From: Paractinoplanes tereljensis
GTDB taxonomy: Bacteria > Actinomycetota > Actinomycetes > Mycobacteriales > Micromonosporaceae
Reading direction: 5' to 3'
Assembly: GCF_016862435.1 (NCBI RefSeq)
Contig: NZ_BOMY01000048.1
Span: 62,001 to 126,000, forward strand
Length of the DNA stretch: 64,000 nt
Of the stretch, positions 10,672-20,400 are shown piece after piece. The translations under genes and the position numbers were made by a program. Each line of letters begins with the position of its first letter. Position 1 is the stretch's first letter. Under the pieces are notes generated by a model that saw only the letters and a program-made list of their open reading frames with translations, searched no databases and was not told the DNA's origin.

Positions 10672-11883
10672 ATGTCGGCTACCCAGAGTCCGTACGAGGC
10701 GGTGCTGCACGCAGCCCGCGACGTGGCGAAACTCGACTGCGCACTGGACGCCGAAATGCTGGGCACCGCGTTGCTCGGCAGCATCTACTCGGTGGCTCAG
10801 AACGACCGTGCCGCGGCCGTCCGCGAGTTCGTGAGCGAGTTCCTTTCGGCGACCACCCGCCGCCGCACGGCGGCGGCCACCACCATCCGCGAGGTCTTCG
10901 CCGCCCTGGTGCCCGATGCGGCCGGTGCCTCGCAGGTGCGCCGGGGAGCACAGGCCCCGTCGTGGACGGCCCAGCTGGGGCGAGTCCGGCCCACCGGCTG
11001 CTACGCGTACGGGGATGTCTACGGCGACCAGACGTCCTACCTGGTCACCTTCGCCTACGAGGACACCGGCGACGGCGGCCCCGAGCACGCGGTCGTCGCC
11101 CTGGTCGACCACAACATCGGCATCACCAAGGACGTCTTCGTCGGTTCCCAGGCCGACCGTGTTCTCCAGCAGGTGCGCGAGATGTGCGCCGAGGACGAGC
11201 TGACCTGGTTCCGCGAGGAAGACCCGGGCCGCGCGCGCGACGAGGTCGACCACTACATGGCCATCACCGACGGCCTGAGTGACCTGCCGTCCGACGGCTC
11301 GCTGGCCACCGACCGGGCGCTGGCCTCGGCCCGGCTCGCGCTGCTGCCGACCACGGCCACCCCACGCCTGCCCGAGCCGCCCCGGCCGAGCAACTCCGAC
11401 CTGGTCCGCGATTTCCTGGGCAGCGCCGAGGCGACCCGCTTCGGGCTCACCTCGGTGGACGCCGACGCCGAGGTGGCGTCCCTGCACTTCTGCCTGAGCC
11501 TGCTGCTCGACCACGCGGCGAGCCTGCCCGGGGCCGACCCGCTGCGCTGGAGCCCGGCCGTGGCCGGCCTGTTCCTGCTGGACTGGGTGCACCGCCGCGC
11601 GGTCCTCGACATGGACGACGCCGCGATGCTTCCCCGGGTCACCCGGGCCTGGTCGGCCTACACGACCCGGCGGCGCGCCCTGCCCGAGTCGGCCGCCACC
11701 CAGACCGACGAGATGGTCGAGGAGATGATCCCCGAGTTCGCCCGGCTGTACGCGACGGGCGAACGCCGCAGCCCGGCCACCGCGGCCGTGGCCCAGCTCA
11801 TCTCCGAGGGCGTCGACCCCGACGACTCGGACGCGATCGAGGCCTGGCTGGACGCCAACCGTCACCGGCTCGACGAGCCGTAA
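10672..11883 (+). CDS. conserved hypothetical protein
   Basis: A 403-aa soluble protein. I do not recognise a catalytic motif. The N-terminal 120 residues are helical (KLDCALDAEMLGTALLG...), and residues about 115-190 look like an alpha/beta region (GCYAYGDVYGDQTSYLVTFA, ALVDHNIGITKDVFVGS). An acidic C-terminus follows (GVDPDDSDAIEAWLDANRHR). The frame is open further upstream, but ATG 10672, placed 34 bases after the GTPase stop, gives the natural N-terminus MSATQSPYEAV. It may be co-transcribed with the two GTPases and could be a partner. Its 3' end overlaps the convergent next gene by 22 bases. Confidence 0.65.
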   Translation: MSATQSPYEAVLHAARDVAKLDCALDAEMLGTALLGSIYSVAQNDRAAAVREFVSEFLSATTRRRTAAATTIREVFAALVPDAAGASQVRRGAQAPSWTAQLGRVRPTGCYAYGDVYGDQTSYLVTFAYEDTGDGGPEHAVVALVDHNIGITKDVFVGSQADRVLQQVREMCAEDELTWFREEDPGRARDEVDHYMAITDGLSDLPSDGSLATDRALASARLALLPTTATPRLPEPPRPSNSDLVRDFLGSAEATRFGLTSVDADAEVASLHFCLSLLLDHAASLPGADPLRWSPAVAGLFLLDWVHRRAVLDMDDAAMLPRVTRAWSAYTTRRRALPESAATQTDEMVEEMIPEFARLYATGERRSPATAAVAQLISEGVDPDDSDAIEAWLDANRHRLDEP

Positions 11884-12869
11884 CCCCGGGCGTCCTCACC
11901 GGAGTCGGCGTGGTGGCGGCCCACTCGGGAGCTGCGGCGATGGGCCGCGGCCTCCTCCTCGCGGTGCTCGCGGCCGGCTCGGTGGCTGCCCTGGTACGGG
12001 TGGTTGGTGCTCCGGTTGTCCTCGCCGCGAGCCTCCGGGATGTGCCGGCGGTTGTGCCCGGCGTGCTCGCGCTCGAGGACGCTGGCGGGTCGGACGTTGC
12101 GGGGGCGCTCGGTCACGGTTGACCTCCGGCTGTGTTCGGACCGGTCCTCGGACCGGCAAGGCTGGTCATCGTCCGAATCGTCCGAATCGGACTGATCGGA
12201 CTTATCAGACTGATCGGGCTTTTCGTCATCGGGTGGGGGGCTCGGCAACTCGCCCGGGTCGCGGCTCTTCCGTCCACCGACCGGCGGCAGACCCGGCAAA
12301 GTGCGCATCCCGGGCAACGCCGGAAACGCGACCATCGACGGCCCGCTCGGGCGCGAGCGCTGGTCAGAACCGGACGACTTGGCGCCCGAGGACCGGTCGC
12401 GCCGCTTCTCGGCGTACCCGCCGCGGTCGCTGTGCCGGGGTCGCGCGGAGCCGGAACCGGAGCTGGAAGCCGGACCGGCGGAGGCCGTTGATTTTGATCG
12501 GCGTTTGCCGGCCTCGCCCATCAACCGGCCGGCCCGCATCGCCGCGTCCGCGCCCTGCGAACCACCCTGCGTCGACGGCGGCAACCCGGACTGCGGGAGG
12601 TTGGCCTCGGGCGGCAGAACCGGCCCGGGCCGGGCCGGGGGCAGCACCGGGATGTCCATCGTGTCGGTCTTGCCGTCGGCCAGCTGGTTCGAGCCGGCGG
12701 TGATGGCGGCCAGCGTCGGCACCGAGGCCAAAGCGACAAGCAAGGCCACGATGAGCACATATCGCCGGGTCGGGCCGGCGAACCCGGCATCGGCGCGATA
12801 GACCCCGTTCAGCCGCTTCCGCATGACCTTGATCGGCGGCACGAGGTCGTCGTCCGGGTGCTGCGGCAC
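11862..12869 (-). CDS. single-pass membrane protein with Ser/Pro/Arg-rich extracytoplasmic tail
   Basis: About 335 aa. A short cytoplasmic N-terminus is followed by one TM helix (RRYVLIVALLVALASVPTLAA, shown up to residue about 57). The long tail is rich in Pro, Ser, Gly, Asp and Arg with no fold I can recognise. It has no lipobox and no sorting signal. I chose GTG 12869 because GGAGGGG lies eight bases upstream; a TTG at 12893 would add eight residues. The low-complexity coding and the overlap with the convergent gene at 11883 make this a cautious call, but the TM helix and good ribosome site argue for a real gene. Confidence 0.55.
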   Translation of the reverse strand: MPQHPDDDLVPPIKVMRKRLNGVYRADAGFAGPTRRYVLIVALLVALASVPTLAAITAGSNQLADGKTDTMDIPVLPPARPGPVLPPEANLPQSGLPPSTQGGSQGADAAMRAGRLMGEAGKRRSKSTASAGPASSSGSGSARPRHSDRGGYAEKRRDRSSGAKSSGSDQRSRPSGPSMVAFPALPGMRTLPGLPPVGGRKSRDPGELPSPPPDDEKPDQSDKSDQSDSDDSDDDQPCRSEDRSEHSRRSTVTERPRNVRPASVLEREHAGHNRRHIPEARGEDNRSTNHPYQGSHRAGREHREEEAAAHRRSSRVGRHHADSGEDARGYGSSSR

Positions 12870-13291
12870 GTCCCGTTCCCCTCCCTGAGGCAAGAGATCA
12901 ACTTGGATCCGTCTCGGTCAGAGGGATGAACGAAGCACCCGGAGATCCGCAGCGGGGGAAATAGCCCGTTCGTACGGGAGTGACCGTACGAAAACCACTT
13001 AATAGGACAAATACGGGCACCTATGTGACGGGGAAATTTCCCGACTGTGATCGAGCCGACCTGTAACGGCGCTCACGTTCTCTGTCAGGATGAAGGCGAT
13101 GGCACCGCCGCCGTCGCTTTCCGCCGAATCCAGCGGGGCGAGGTGGGGGCCGTCACTCCCCGGCGGGGTCTCGGCCCGCGCCGAACCGCCGCGCGGCAAC
13201 CTCACCCGGGTCAGGCGCGGCGACCCAGAGGTTCGCCGCGTGGACGGGTAACCCCCGCCGCGGGCGCAAGAGATGAAACAGGGAGACACGG
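12870..13291. other. 422-bp intergenic region with two palindromes upstream of the 2-oxoacid dehydrogenase operon
   Basis: It holds no ORF with a ribosome site. Two symmetric elements stand out: TTCGTACGG-N6-CCGTACGAA at 12969-12992 (perfect 9-bp arms) and GGGAAATTTCCC at 13031-13042. Between them the sequence is unusually AT-rich (ACTTAATAGGACAAATA). They are candidate operators or promoter elements for either divergent gene. Confidence 0.5.
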
Positions 13292-14431
13292 ATGGCGAAC
13301 GGCGAAAGCGAAGTCGGGGCCGACGCTCCGGCCGGCGGCTTCGTCCAACTGCTCACCCCCGACGGGGAACGCGTCGACAGCGTCACCACGGCGGACGGCA
13401 TGACGTACTCGGTCGACTTCACCGACGACGAGTACAAAGAGCTCTACCGCGACCTGGTGACGGTCCGGCGTCTCGACGCCGAGGCCACCGCGCTGCAGCG
13501 ACAGGGCGAGTTGGGCATCTGGGCAAGCCTGCTGGGCCAGGAAGCGGCCCAGGTCGGCTCGGGCCGCGCGCTGCGCAAGCAGGACATGGCCTTCCCGACG
13601 TACCGCGAGCACGGCGTCCTCTACACCCGCGGAATCGACCCGATCATGCCGTTCGGCCTGTTCCGCGGCGTCGACCAGGGCGGCTGGGACCCGAACGAAT
13701 TCAAGTTCAACACCTACACCATCGTGATCGGCTCGCAGACCCTGCACGCCACCGGTTACGCCATGGGCATCACCATGGACGGCAAGATCGGCAACGGCGA
13801 CGGCGAGGCCGTGATCGCCTATTTCGGTGACGGCGCCACCAGCCAGGGCGACGTCAACGAGGCGTTCGTCTGGTCCGGGGTCTTCAACGCCCCGATCGTC
13901 TTCTTCTGCCAGAACAACCAGTACGCGATCAGCGAGCCGCTGGAACGCCAGACCCGCATCCCGCTCTACCGCCGGGCGGCCGGCTACGGCTTCCCCGGCA
14001 TCCGGATCGACGGCAACGACGTGCTGGCCAGCTACGCGGTCACCCGGGCCGCGCTCGACCAGGCCCGCAACGGCCAGGGCCCGTCCCTGATCGAGGCCTA
14101 CACCTACCGGATGGGTGCGCACACCAGCTCCGACGACCCGACCCGCTACCGCATCGCCAGCGAGGTCGAGTCGTGGAAGGCGAAAGACCCGATCCTCCGG
14201 ATGAAGTCGTTCCTCACCAAGCAGCAGATCGCCGACGACGCGTTCCTCGGCGAGGTCGACGAGACCGCCAAGACGCTCGCCCTCGACCTGCGCGAGCGAG
14301 TTCTGGCCATGCCCGATCCGCAGCCGGTGACGATGTTCGACAACGTCTACCCGCATGGTTCGCCCGAGATCGACGCCCAGCGCGCCGAGTTCGAGCGCTA
14401 CCACGCGTCGTTCGAGGGGAGCGCGAACTGA
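13292..14431 (+). CDS. 2-oxoacid dehydrogenase E1 component, alpha subunit (branched-chain or pyruvate type)
   Basis: A 379-aa thiamine-diphosphate subunit. The TPP motif GDGATSQGDVNEAF...NN lies at about residues 186-216, and QNNQYAIS and YRMGAHTSSDDPTRYR are typical of the E1-alpha family. It decarboxylates a 2-oxoacid and hands the acyl group to the E2 lipoyl arm. The gene is followed by E1-beta (stop and start overlap by one base) and E2, so the three make one complex; no E3 is present here. In actinomycetes such three-gene sets usually act on branched-chain 2-oxoacids to feed branched fatty acids, but the substrate cannot be fixed from sequence. The start at ATG 13292 follows GGGAGACACGG. 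Confidence 0.9.
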   Translation: MANGESEVGADAPAGGFVQLLTPDGERVDSVTTADGMTYSVDFTDDEYKELYRDLVTVRRLDAEATALQRQGELGIWASLLGQEAAQVGSGRALRKQDMAFPTYREHGVLYTRGIDPIMPFGLFRGVDQGGWDPNEFKFNTYTIVIGSQTLHATGYAMGITMDGKIGNGDGEAVIAYFGDGATSQGDVNEAFVWSGVFNAPIVFFCQNNQYAISEPLERQTRIPLYRRAAGYGFPGIRIDGNDVLASYAVTRAALDQARNGQGPSLIEAYTYRMGAHTSSDDPTRYRIASEVESWKAKDPILRMKSFLTKQQIADDAFLGEVDETAKTLALDLRERVLAMPDPQPVTMFDNVYPHGSPEIDAQRAEFERYHASFEGSAN

Positions 14432-15417
14432 TGGCCGAGACGATCACTCTGGGCAAAGCCCTCAACCACGGTCTGCGCCGCTCGTTGGAAGACGACCCCA
14501 AGGTCGTCATCATGGGCGAGGACGTCGGCAAGCTCGGCGGCGTCTTCCGGATCACCGACGGCCTGCAGAAAGACTTCGGCGAAGATCGCGTCATCGACAC
14601 CCCGCTGGCCGAGTCGGGCATCGTCGGCACCGCGATCGGTCTCGCCATCCGCGGTTACCGCCCGGTCTGCGAGATCCAGTTCGACGGCTTCGTCTTCCCG
14701 GCCTACAACCAGATCGTCGCCCAGGTCGCCAAGATGTTCTACCGCTCGCTCGGCAACGTGCGACTGCCGATCGTCATCCGCATCCCGTTCGGCGGTGGCA
14801 TCGGCGCGGTCGAGCACCACTCCGAGTCGCCCGAGGCGCTGTTCGCGCACATTCCCGGCCTCAAGGTCGTGACCTGTGCCAGCCCGGCCGACGCCTACAC
14901 GATGATCCGCCAGGCGGTCGCCTCGGACGACCCGATCGTCTTCTTCGAGCCGAAGCGGCGCTACTGGGAGAAAGGCGAGGTCGACCTCGATGCCGACCTG
15001 GCCGGGGCGTTCCCGCTGCACCAGGCCCGCGTCGTGAAAGCCGGCACCGACGCGACGATCCTCGCGTACGGCCCGATGGTCCGCACCGCCGTGGAAGCGG
15101 CCACCGCCGCGGCCGAGGACGGCCGCAACCTCGAGGTCATCGACCTGCGCACGCTCTCCCCGCTCGACATGACGACGGTCTACGCCTCGGTGCGCCGCAC
15201 CGGCCGGGCCATCGTCGTGCACGAGGCCCCCGGCAACCTCGGCCTCGGCTCCGAGCTGGCCGCCCGGATCACCGAGGAGTGCTTCTACTCCCTGGAGGCC
15301 CCGGTGCTCCGGGTTACCGGTTACGACATTCCCTACCCGGCCGCCCGGGTCGAAGAGGAATATCTGCCCGACCTCGACCGGGTGCTGGACGCCGTCGACC
15401 GTTCGTTCGGTTGGTGA
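14431..15417 (+). CDS. 2-oxoacid dehydrogenase E1 component, beta subunit
   Basis: A 328-aa transketolase-like subunit: MAETITLGKALNHGLRR, then GEDVGKLGGVFR, the substrate-channel segment FGGGIGAVEHHSESPEA (about residues 112-128) and the C-terminal DLRTLSPLDMTTV domain. It forms the alpha2-beta2 E1 heterotetramer with the upstream gene product. The ATG overlaps the alpha stop (TGATG), implying coupled translation and equal stoichiometry. Its length and motifs are complete. Confidence 0.92.
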   Translation: MAETITLGKALNHGLRRSLEDDPKVVIMGEDVGKLGGVFRITDGLQKDFGEDRVIDTPLAESGIVGTAIGLAIRGYRPVCEIQFDGFVFPAYNQIVAQVAKMFYRSLGNVRLPIVIRIPFGGGIGAVEHHSESPEALFAHIPGLKVVTCASPADAYTMIRQAVASDDPIVFFEPKRRYWEKGEVDLDADLAGAFPLHQARVVKAGTDATILAYGPMVRTAVEAATAAAEDGRNLEVIDLRTLSPLDMTTVYASVRRTGRAIVVHEAPGNLGLGSELAARITEECFYSLEAPVLRVTGYDIPYPAARVEEEYLPDLDRVLDAVDRSFGW

Positions 15418-15422
15418 CGCCG

Positions 15423-16817
15423 ATGTCCCGGATCAAGGAGTTCACCCTGCCCGACCTCGGCGAAGGCCTGACCGAGGGCGAGATCCTCGCGTGGCTGGTC
15501 AAGGTGGGCGACACGATCGAGCTGAACCAGCCGATCGTCGAGGTCGAGACGGCGAAGGCCGCCGTCGAGATCCCGGCCAAGTGGGCCGGCGTGGTCACCC
15601 AGATCTTCCACGAGGCCGGCACGACGGTCGAGGTGGGCGCGCCCATCGTCGCCATCGACACCGATCCCTCGGCCGGGCCGATTCCCTCGGCGGAATCGCT
15701 CGCGGCGGTCGAGATCGCGCCGGCGGAGGGAGCGGTCGAGCCCGGGCTGATCGGTGGTCCGGCTCCGGGCGGCCGCACCGCGGTCCTGGTGGGTTACGGC
15801 CCGAAAACCACAACTGCCAAAAGACGACCCCGATTGGGTACGCCGTCGGAGTCCCCGGCCAACGTTGTCAGCCCTCCGCCTTCGGCGGCTGCCGCGAACG
15901 TCGTGGCATCGGCGCCCGTGCAACCGGACGTCCCGGCGGCCCGGGTGCTGGCCAAGCCGCCGGTCCGGAAACTGGCCCGCGATCTCGGGGTGGACCTGAC
16001 GTCACTCGTCGGGTCCGGGCCGATGGGTTCGGTGACTCGGGATGACGTACACCAGGCCGTGGCCGCACCACCGGCCGTGGCCGCCGGCCCGGCCGTCGCG
16101 GTCTTCGACGCCTCGCGCGAGCAGCGCATCCCGGTCAAGGGTGTCCGGAAGCTGACCGCGGAGAACATGACCGCGTCGGCCTTCACCGCCCCGCACGTCA
16201 CCGAGTTCCTGACTCTCGACGTGACCCGCTCGATGAAGGCGGTGGAGAAACTGAAGGGCCGGCGTGAGTTCGCCGACCTGCGGGTTTCTCCGCTACTTCT
16301 GGTGGCCAAGGCTGTGCTTCTGGCGGTCCAGCGGCACCCGATGGTCAACTCGAGCTGGTCCGGCGGGACGAACGAGATCGTCGTCAAGGAGTACATCAAC
16401 CTCGGCATCGCCGCGGCGACCGAGCGCGGCCTGATCGTTCCCAATATCAAGGACGCCGGGCGTCTCAGTCTGCGAGAGCTGGCCGAGGCACTCAACACAC
16501 TTGTGCGGGTTGCCAAATCCGGAAAGACGCCTCCGGCCGACATGTCCGGCGGCACCCTCTCGATCACCAACGTCGGCGTGTTCGGGGTCGACACCGGCAC
16601 CCCGATCCTGCCGCCGGGCGAGTCGGCGATCCTGGCGTTCGGCGCGGTCAAGCCGATGCCGTGGGTGCACAAAGGCAAGATCAAGATCCGCCAGGTGACC
16701 ACCCTCGGGCTCTCCTTCGACCACCGGATCATCGATGGCGAGCTGGGCTCGAAGTTCCTCCGGGACATCGGCGAATTCCTCACCGACCCGGAGGGCGCAC
16801 TGCTGTCCTGGACCTAG
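15423..16817 (+). CDS. dihydrolipoamide acyltransferase E2 component
   Basis: A 464-aa E2 with one N-terminal lipoyl domain (lipoyl lysine in EVETAKAAVEIP, about residues 40-51), a Pro/Ala/Val-rich linker, a peripheral subunit-binding domain (RVLAKPPVRKLARDLGVDL, about 174-192) and the C-terminal catalytic domain with the active-site motif DHRIIDG (about 431-437). It transfers the acyl group to CoA and forms the complex core. It begins six bases after the E1-beta stop. An in-frame GTG at 15414 would extend it by three residues. Confidence 0.92.
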   Translation: MSRIKEFTLPDLGEGLTEGEILAWLVKVGDTIELNQPIVEVETAKAAVEIPAKWAGVVTQIFHEAGTTVEVGAPIVAIDTDPSAGPIPSAESLAAVEIAPAEGAVEPGLIGGPAPGGRTAVLVGYGPKTTTAKRRPRLGTPSESPANVVSPPPSAAAANVVASAPVQPDVPAARVLAKPPVRKLARDLGVDLTSLVGSGPMGSVTRDDVHQAVAAPPAVAAGPAVAVFDASREQRIPVKGVRKLTAENMTASAFTAPHVTEFLTLDVTRSMKAVEKLKGRREFADLRVSPLLLVAKAVLLAVQRHPMVNSSWSGGTNEIVVKEYINLGIAAATERGLIVPNIKDAGRLSLRELAEALNTLVRVAKSGKTPPADMSGGTLSITNVGVFGVDTGTPILPPGESAILAFGAVKPMPWVHKGKIKIRQVTTLGLSFDHRIIDGELGSKFLRDIGEFLTDPEGALLSWT

Positions 16818-16903
16818 GCACGCCGTCGAAAATCAGGCAACTGGTTATTTCGACCTTCGATCATTAGGCACGTGCTCACCGTCACCCCCTAAATCGTTGG
16901 CAT

Positions 16904-16946
16904 CTCGTCTCGATGCGAGCCAGAATTGGTATCGCATCGAGACGAG
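16904..16946. promoter_or_regulatory. 15-bp perfect inverted repeat upstream of the 45-aa gene
   Basis: The arms 16904-16918 and 16932-16946 are perfectly complementary (CTCGTCTCGATGCGA on the left) around a 13-base loop that itself contains CCA/TGG. A smaller GGCCC-GAGCA-GGGCC hairpin follows at 16960-16974. There is no T-run, so it looks more like an operator or structured 5' leader than a terminator, although it also lies 87 bases after the E2 stop. Confidence 0.6.
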
Positions 16947-16994
16947 CGCCGAAGAAGTTGGCCCGAGCAGGGCCGAGGGGGATGAAAGAGCATC

Positions 16995-17132
16995 ATGAGC
17001 ATCGTTGATCGAGTCCGCCAGCGTCGGGTGATCAACCGCCAGAACCGCGCGATCGACCGCGCCTGGCAGTCCGCTCCTACCCAGGCCATGCGGGACGAGA
17101 TCGCCATCTTCGCCCAACGCAAGACCTTCTGA
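16995..17132 (+). CDS. small basic protein of 45 aa
   Basis: An open frame of 45 codons starting MSIVDRVRQRRVINRQNR and ending in QRKTF. It is strongly basic and helix-forming, with no Cys, signal peptide or TM segment. It is preceded by two hairpins and a purine-rich stretch (GAGGGGGATGAAAGAG), and is closed by a good hairpin terminator 17 bases after its stop. This framing by its own upstream element and terminator is what makes me call it a gene. Function unknown; the basic surface could suit nucleic-acid binding. Confidence 0.6.
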   Translation: MSIVDRVRQRRVINRQNRAIDRAWQSAPTQAMRDEIAIFAQRKTF

Positions 17133-17148
17133 GCCAAACCCTTACGTC

Positions 17149-17176
17149 AGCCCGTCCGGAACCATCCGGGCGGGCT
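17149..17176 (+). terminator. hairpin terminator after the 45-aa gene
   Basis: A 12-bp stem (17149-17160 with 17165-17176) with a single G:U-type pair and an ACCA loop, followed by GTTGCATGTTT. Confidence 0.75.
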
Positions 17177-17436
17177 GTTGCATGTTTGAAGACAGTCTTA
17201 AAGATCCGTTCGCTGTCCCCTTCCGGGCGTACACCGGGATTCCTCCTACCGCTTCGGCCCGGTACGGTTGGGCACGGTTCCAGAGTCGGCTCGGCCGGTC
17301 GACCCCGGAACCGGGGCCTCCGAAGGACAGGTCCCGCACGGCCTGGCCTTGGTGCTGGGCACGGCGCGCCGGTGCGGATGGCCGGTGTTCCGCGTCCGTG
17401 CAAAGCTGGCACGGCCGCATTCACTAGGAGGCGCTC
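17177..17436. other. intergenic leader of the large low-complexity gene
   Basis: About 260 bases of GC-rich sequence between the terminator and the next start. I see no RNA gene or clear -35/-10 pair, only the ribosome site AGGAGG at its end. Confidence 0.5.
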
Positions 17437-20400
17437 ATGACGTCCGAGGGGCACTACGCCGGTACTCAGCCGGCCGAGGCCACGTCGGGCGGGCCCACGG
17501 CAGACGGCTTCCCGCCGGACGCCGACGGTCGGCGGATCGCCGGGCGGGCTTCGGCTCCGTCGCCCGCCGATGGCTTCCCCAGCTCGTACGCTCCGCCACC
17601 GCCGGCCACACCGAACGGCGGCTCGCCGTTCGTGGTGCCCGCGGTGCGCACCTTCGGCTCCGGTTCCGAGGCGGCTGCGGCCAGCCCGGCCCGTCCGACC
17701 GGCACCTCCTACGGCTCGGCCCGCGTGCCGCAGCCCGAGGACGAGTCGCCGCGCCCCGCCTCGCCGTACGGTTCGGTCTCCCCCGGAGCCGCGTCCTACG
17801 GTTCGGCCACGCCGCAGGCGGCTTCCTCGCCGTTCGCCCCGCCGCCTCCCGCCGACAACGGCGGCACTCCGGCTGCTGGCGCTTCGACCTTTGGTGCTCC
17901 GGCCGCTGGCGCCTCGGCGCCTGGCGTCGTGGCTTCCGAGGCCGCCGCCGGCTCGGCGTCCTCGTCCGGCCCCTCGTTCGTGCCGGCCTCCGGCAACGCC
18001 CCCGAGGCGCCGCGCTCGGCGTGGGCGCCGCAGCAGGCTCCGGCCACCGGCAGCAGTGACAACCCGTTCCCGCTGCCGCAGCGCAAGCCGGCGAGCGTCG
18101 ACCCGGGCACCATCGGCGAGTTCGACGGCTTCGCGGCCGGCACCCCCGGCCGGGGCAGCCTGCCCGACCTGCCGGCGACCGACGACGTCGACCCGGCCAC
18201 CGGCCGCCCGCCCGGCGTCTCCGTCTTCGGTGCCCAGCGCGTCCGCGTGCCCGGCGCCACCCTGGCCGAGCTGCCCGACGCCCCGCAGTCGGTGCGCTCC
18301 GGCCACTCCGCCGACAACGGCGGGTTCCCGACCGCCCGGCCCGGCGACAGCGGCGGCTTCCCGCCAGCCCACGCCGCCGACAACGGCAACTTCCCGCCGG
18401 CTCGGGCCGGCGACAGTGGCGGCTTCCCGTCGACTCGATCCGACGACGCCGATGCCGCGGCCCGGGCCGCCGAGAGCAGTGGCTTCCCGCTGCGCTCCGG
18501 CAACGCGAGCTTCCCGACCCGCCGCGGCGGCGAGAGCGGCGGGTTCCCGCTGCGCGGTGCGGCCACGCCGGGCGGCGAGACGCCGTCGGAGTCGTCCGCC
18601 ACTCCCGGCACCGAGCTGCCGATCCGCAGCCAGCAGGCCCCGTTCGGCGCACCGACCGCGACCGGTTCGGACGCCGGCTCGTTCAGCGGCTTCGGCGGCG
18701 CGGCGGCCGAGGAGGCCCCGCACCCCTACGGCCGTTCCGCCGACAATCCGTACGGCCGCCCGGCCGACCTCTCCGGCCAGCCCGCAGAGAGCCAGTCCGA
18801 CCCGTTCGGCCGCCCCGCGACGTCGTCCGACCCGTTCGGCCGCCCGTCCGCCGAGGCCCCGGCCGATCCCTACGGTCGTTCCGCCGATTCCTCCGCCGAC
18901 CCGTTCGGCCGCCCCACCACCGACGGCCAGGGCGACCCCTTCGGCCGACCCTCCGCCAACGGCCAGAGCGACGCTTTCGGACGTCCGGCCACTGACGGCC
19001 AAGGCGGCCCCCTCGGACGGGCCGCCGCCAACGGCCAGAGCGACGCTTTCGGACGTCCGGCCACTGACGGCCAGGACGGCTCCTTCGGTCGTTCCTCGGC
19101 TGACGGGGGCGACCCCTTCGGGCGCCCGGTCGGCGACGGCCAGGCTGGTCCGTTCGGCCGCCGCCCCGGCAGCGAGGCTGGGACGACTCCCGAGTCGTCG
19201 TCCCAGAACGGCCTGGCCGACCCGTTCGGTCGCCCGGCCCCCGGCAGCGGCTCCGGCACCACGTTCGGCAGCGCGCCGGAAACGGCCGGCTCCCCGTTCG
19301 GCAGCGCCCGGTCGGAGGTTTCGGCCAATTCCGAGGCTCCGACCTTCGGCACGGCCCGGCCCGACTCGCTGGCCTCCTCGTTCAAACCGCGCGGCAGCGC
19401 GTCGGCGAACCCCGACGCGAAACCCGACTCCCCGGCCTCGGCCTTCGGCTCCACCTCGCCGGACGCACCGGCGTTCGGCGCCGCGAAGCCGTTCGGCTCG
19501 GCCGACGACGAGCCGTCGTTCGGCGCCGCCCAGCCGGGAACGCAGTACGGTTCCGCCCGGCCGGCCTCGTCGGCCGGACCGGCCGACGAGGACCAGTCCG
19601 CATCGTTCGGCTCGGCCCAGCCGTCGTCCCCGTTCGGCTCGGCCCAGCCGTCATCCGCGTTCGGATCCGCGCAGCCGGGATCGCCGACCGCGCCGTTCGC
19701 GGGCGACCAGCCGGGATCCCCGGCCGCGGGCGGCCAGGCGACGCCGTATGGCTCCGCTCGCCCGTCCTCGCCCGCCGCTTTCGAGGGCTCGCCCTACGGC
19801 GGCGACGAGCAGGCACCGTTCAAGCCGGCCTCGCCCGCTGCCCCGTTCGGCAGCAGCGACGTGGCGCCGTTCCGCAGCGTGGCTTCCGGGCCCGCCGACG
19901 ACGCGCGCCCGGTCTACGGCTCGGCCCGCCCGGCCGCGCCCGACGACGACGCGGACGACCAGCACTCCCTCTACCGGCCACCGGCCGCCGAGTCCAACGG
20001 CTACCCGCAGCGGGTGCCCGGCGCGTCGTTCGGCGCGGTCGGCACGCCGTCGGTGCCGGCCCCGCGCGACCCGTCGTCCGAGCAGTCCGCCCCGGCCGCC
20101 GGTGCGGTCGGTTCGGCTCGCCCGGTGACGGCGAGTGCGTCGGTGCCGTCGACCAGCCGCAGCGCCCCGATCGACCCGGCCGAGCTCCCGCCGCCGCCCG
20201 CGGCGGCGCAGGCCCGCGTCTACGGCCGCCCGGCCGCCCCGGCCGAGCCGGAGAACGACGAACCGGCCGACGAGCCCGGCTTCCCGGCACCGGTGGAGCT
20301 GCCGTTCGACGGCAGCCGCTCCCCGGCCGGGACCTACGGCTCACCGGCCGCCGCCCCGGACAGCTTCGAACCCCCGACCAGCTTCGGCGCCGCCACCAGC

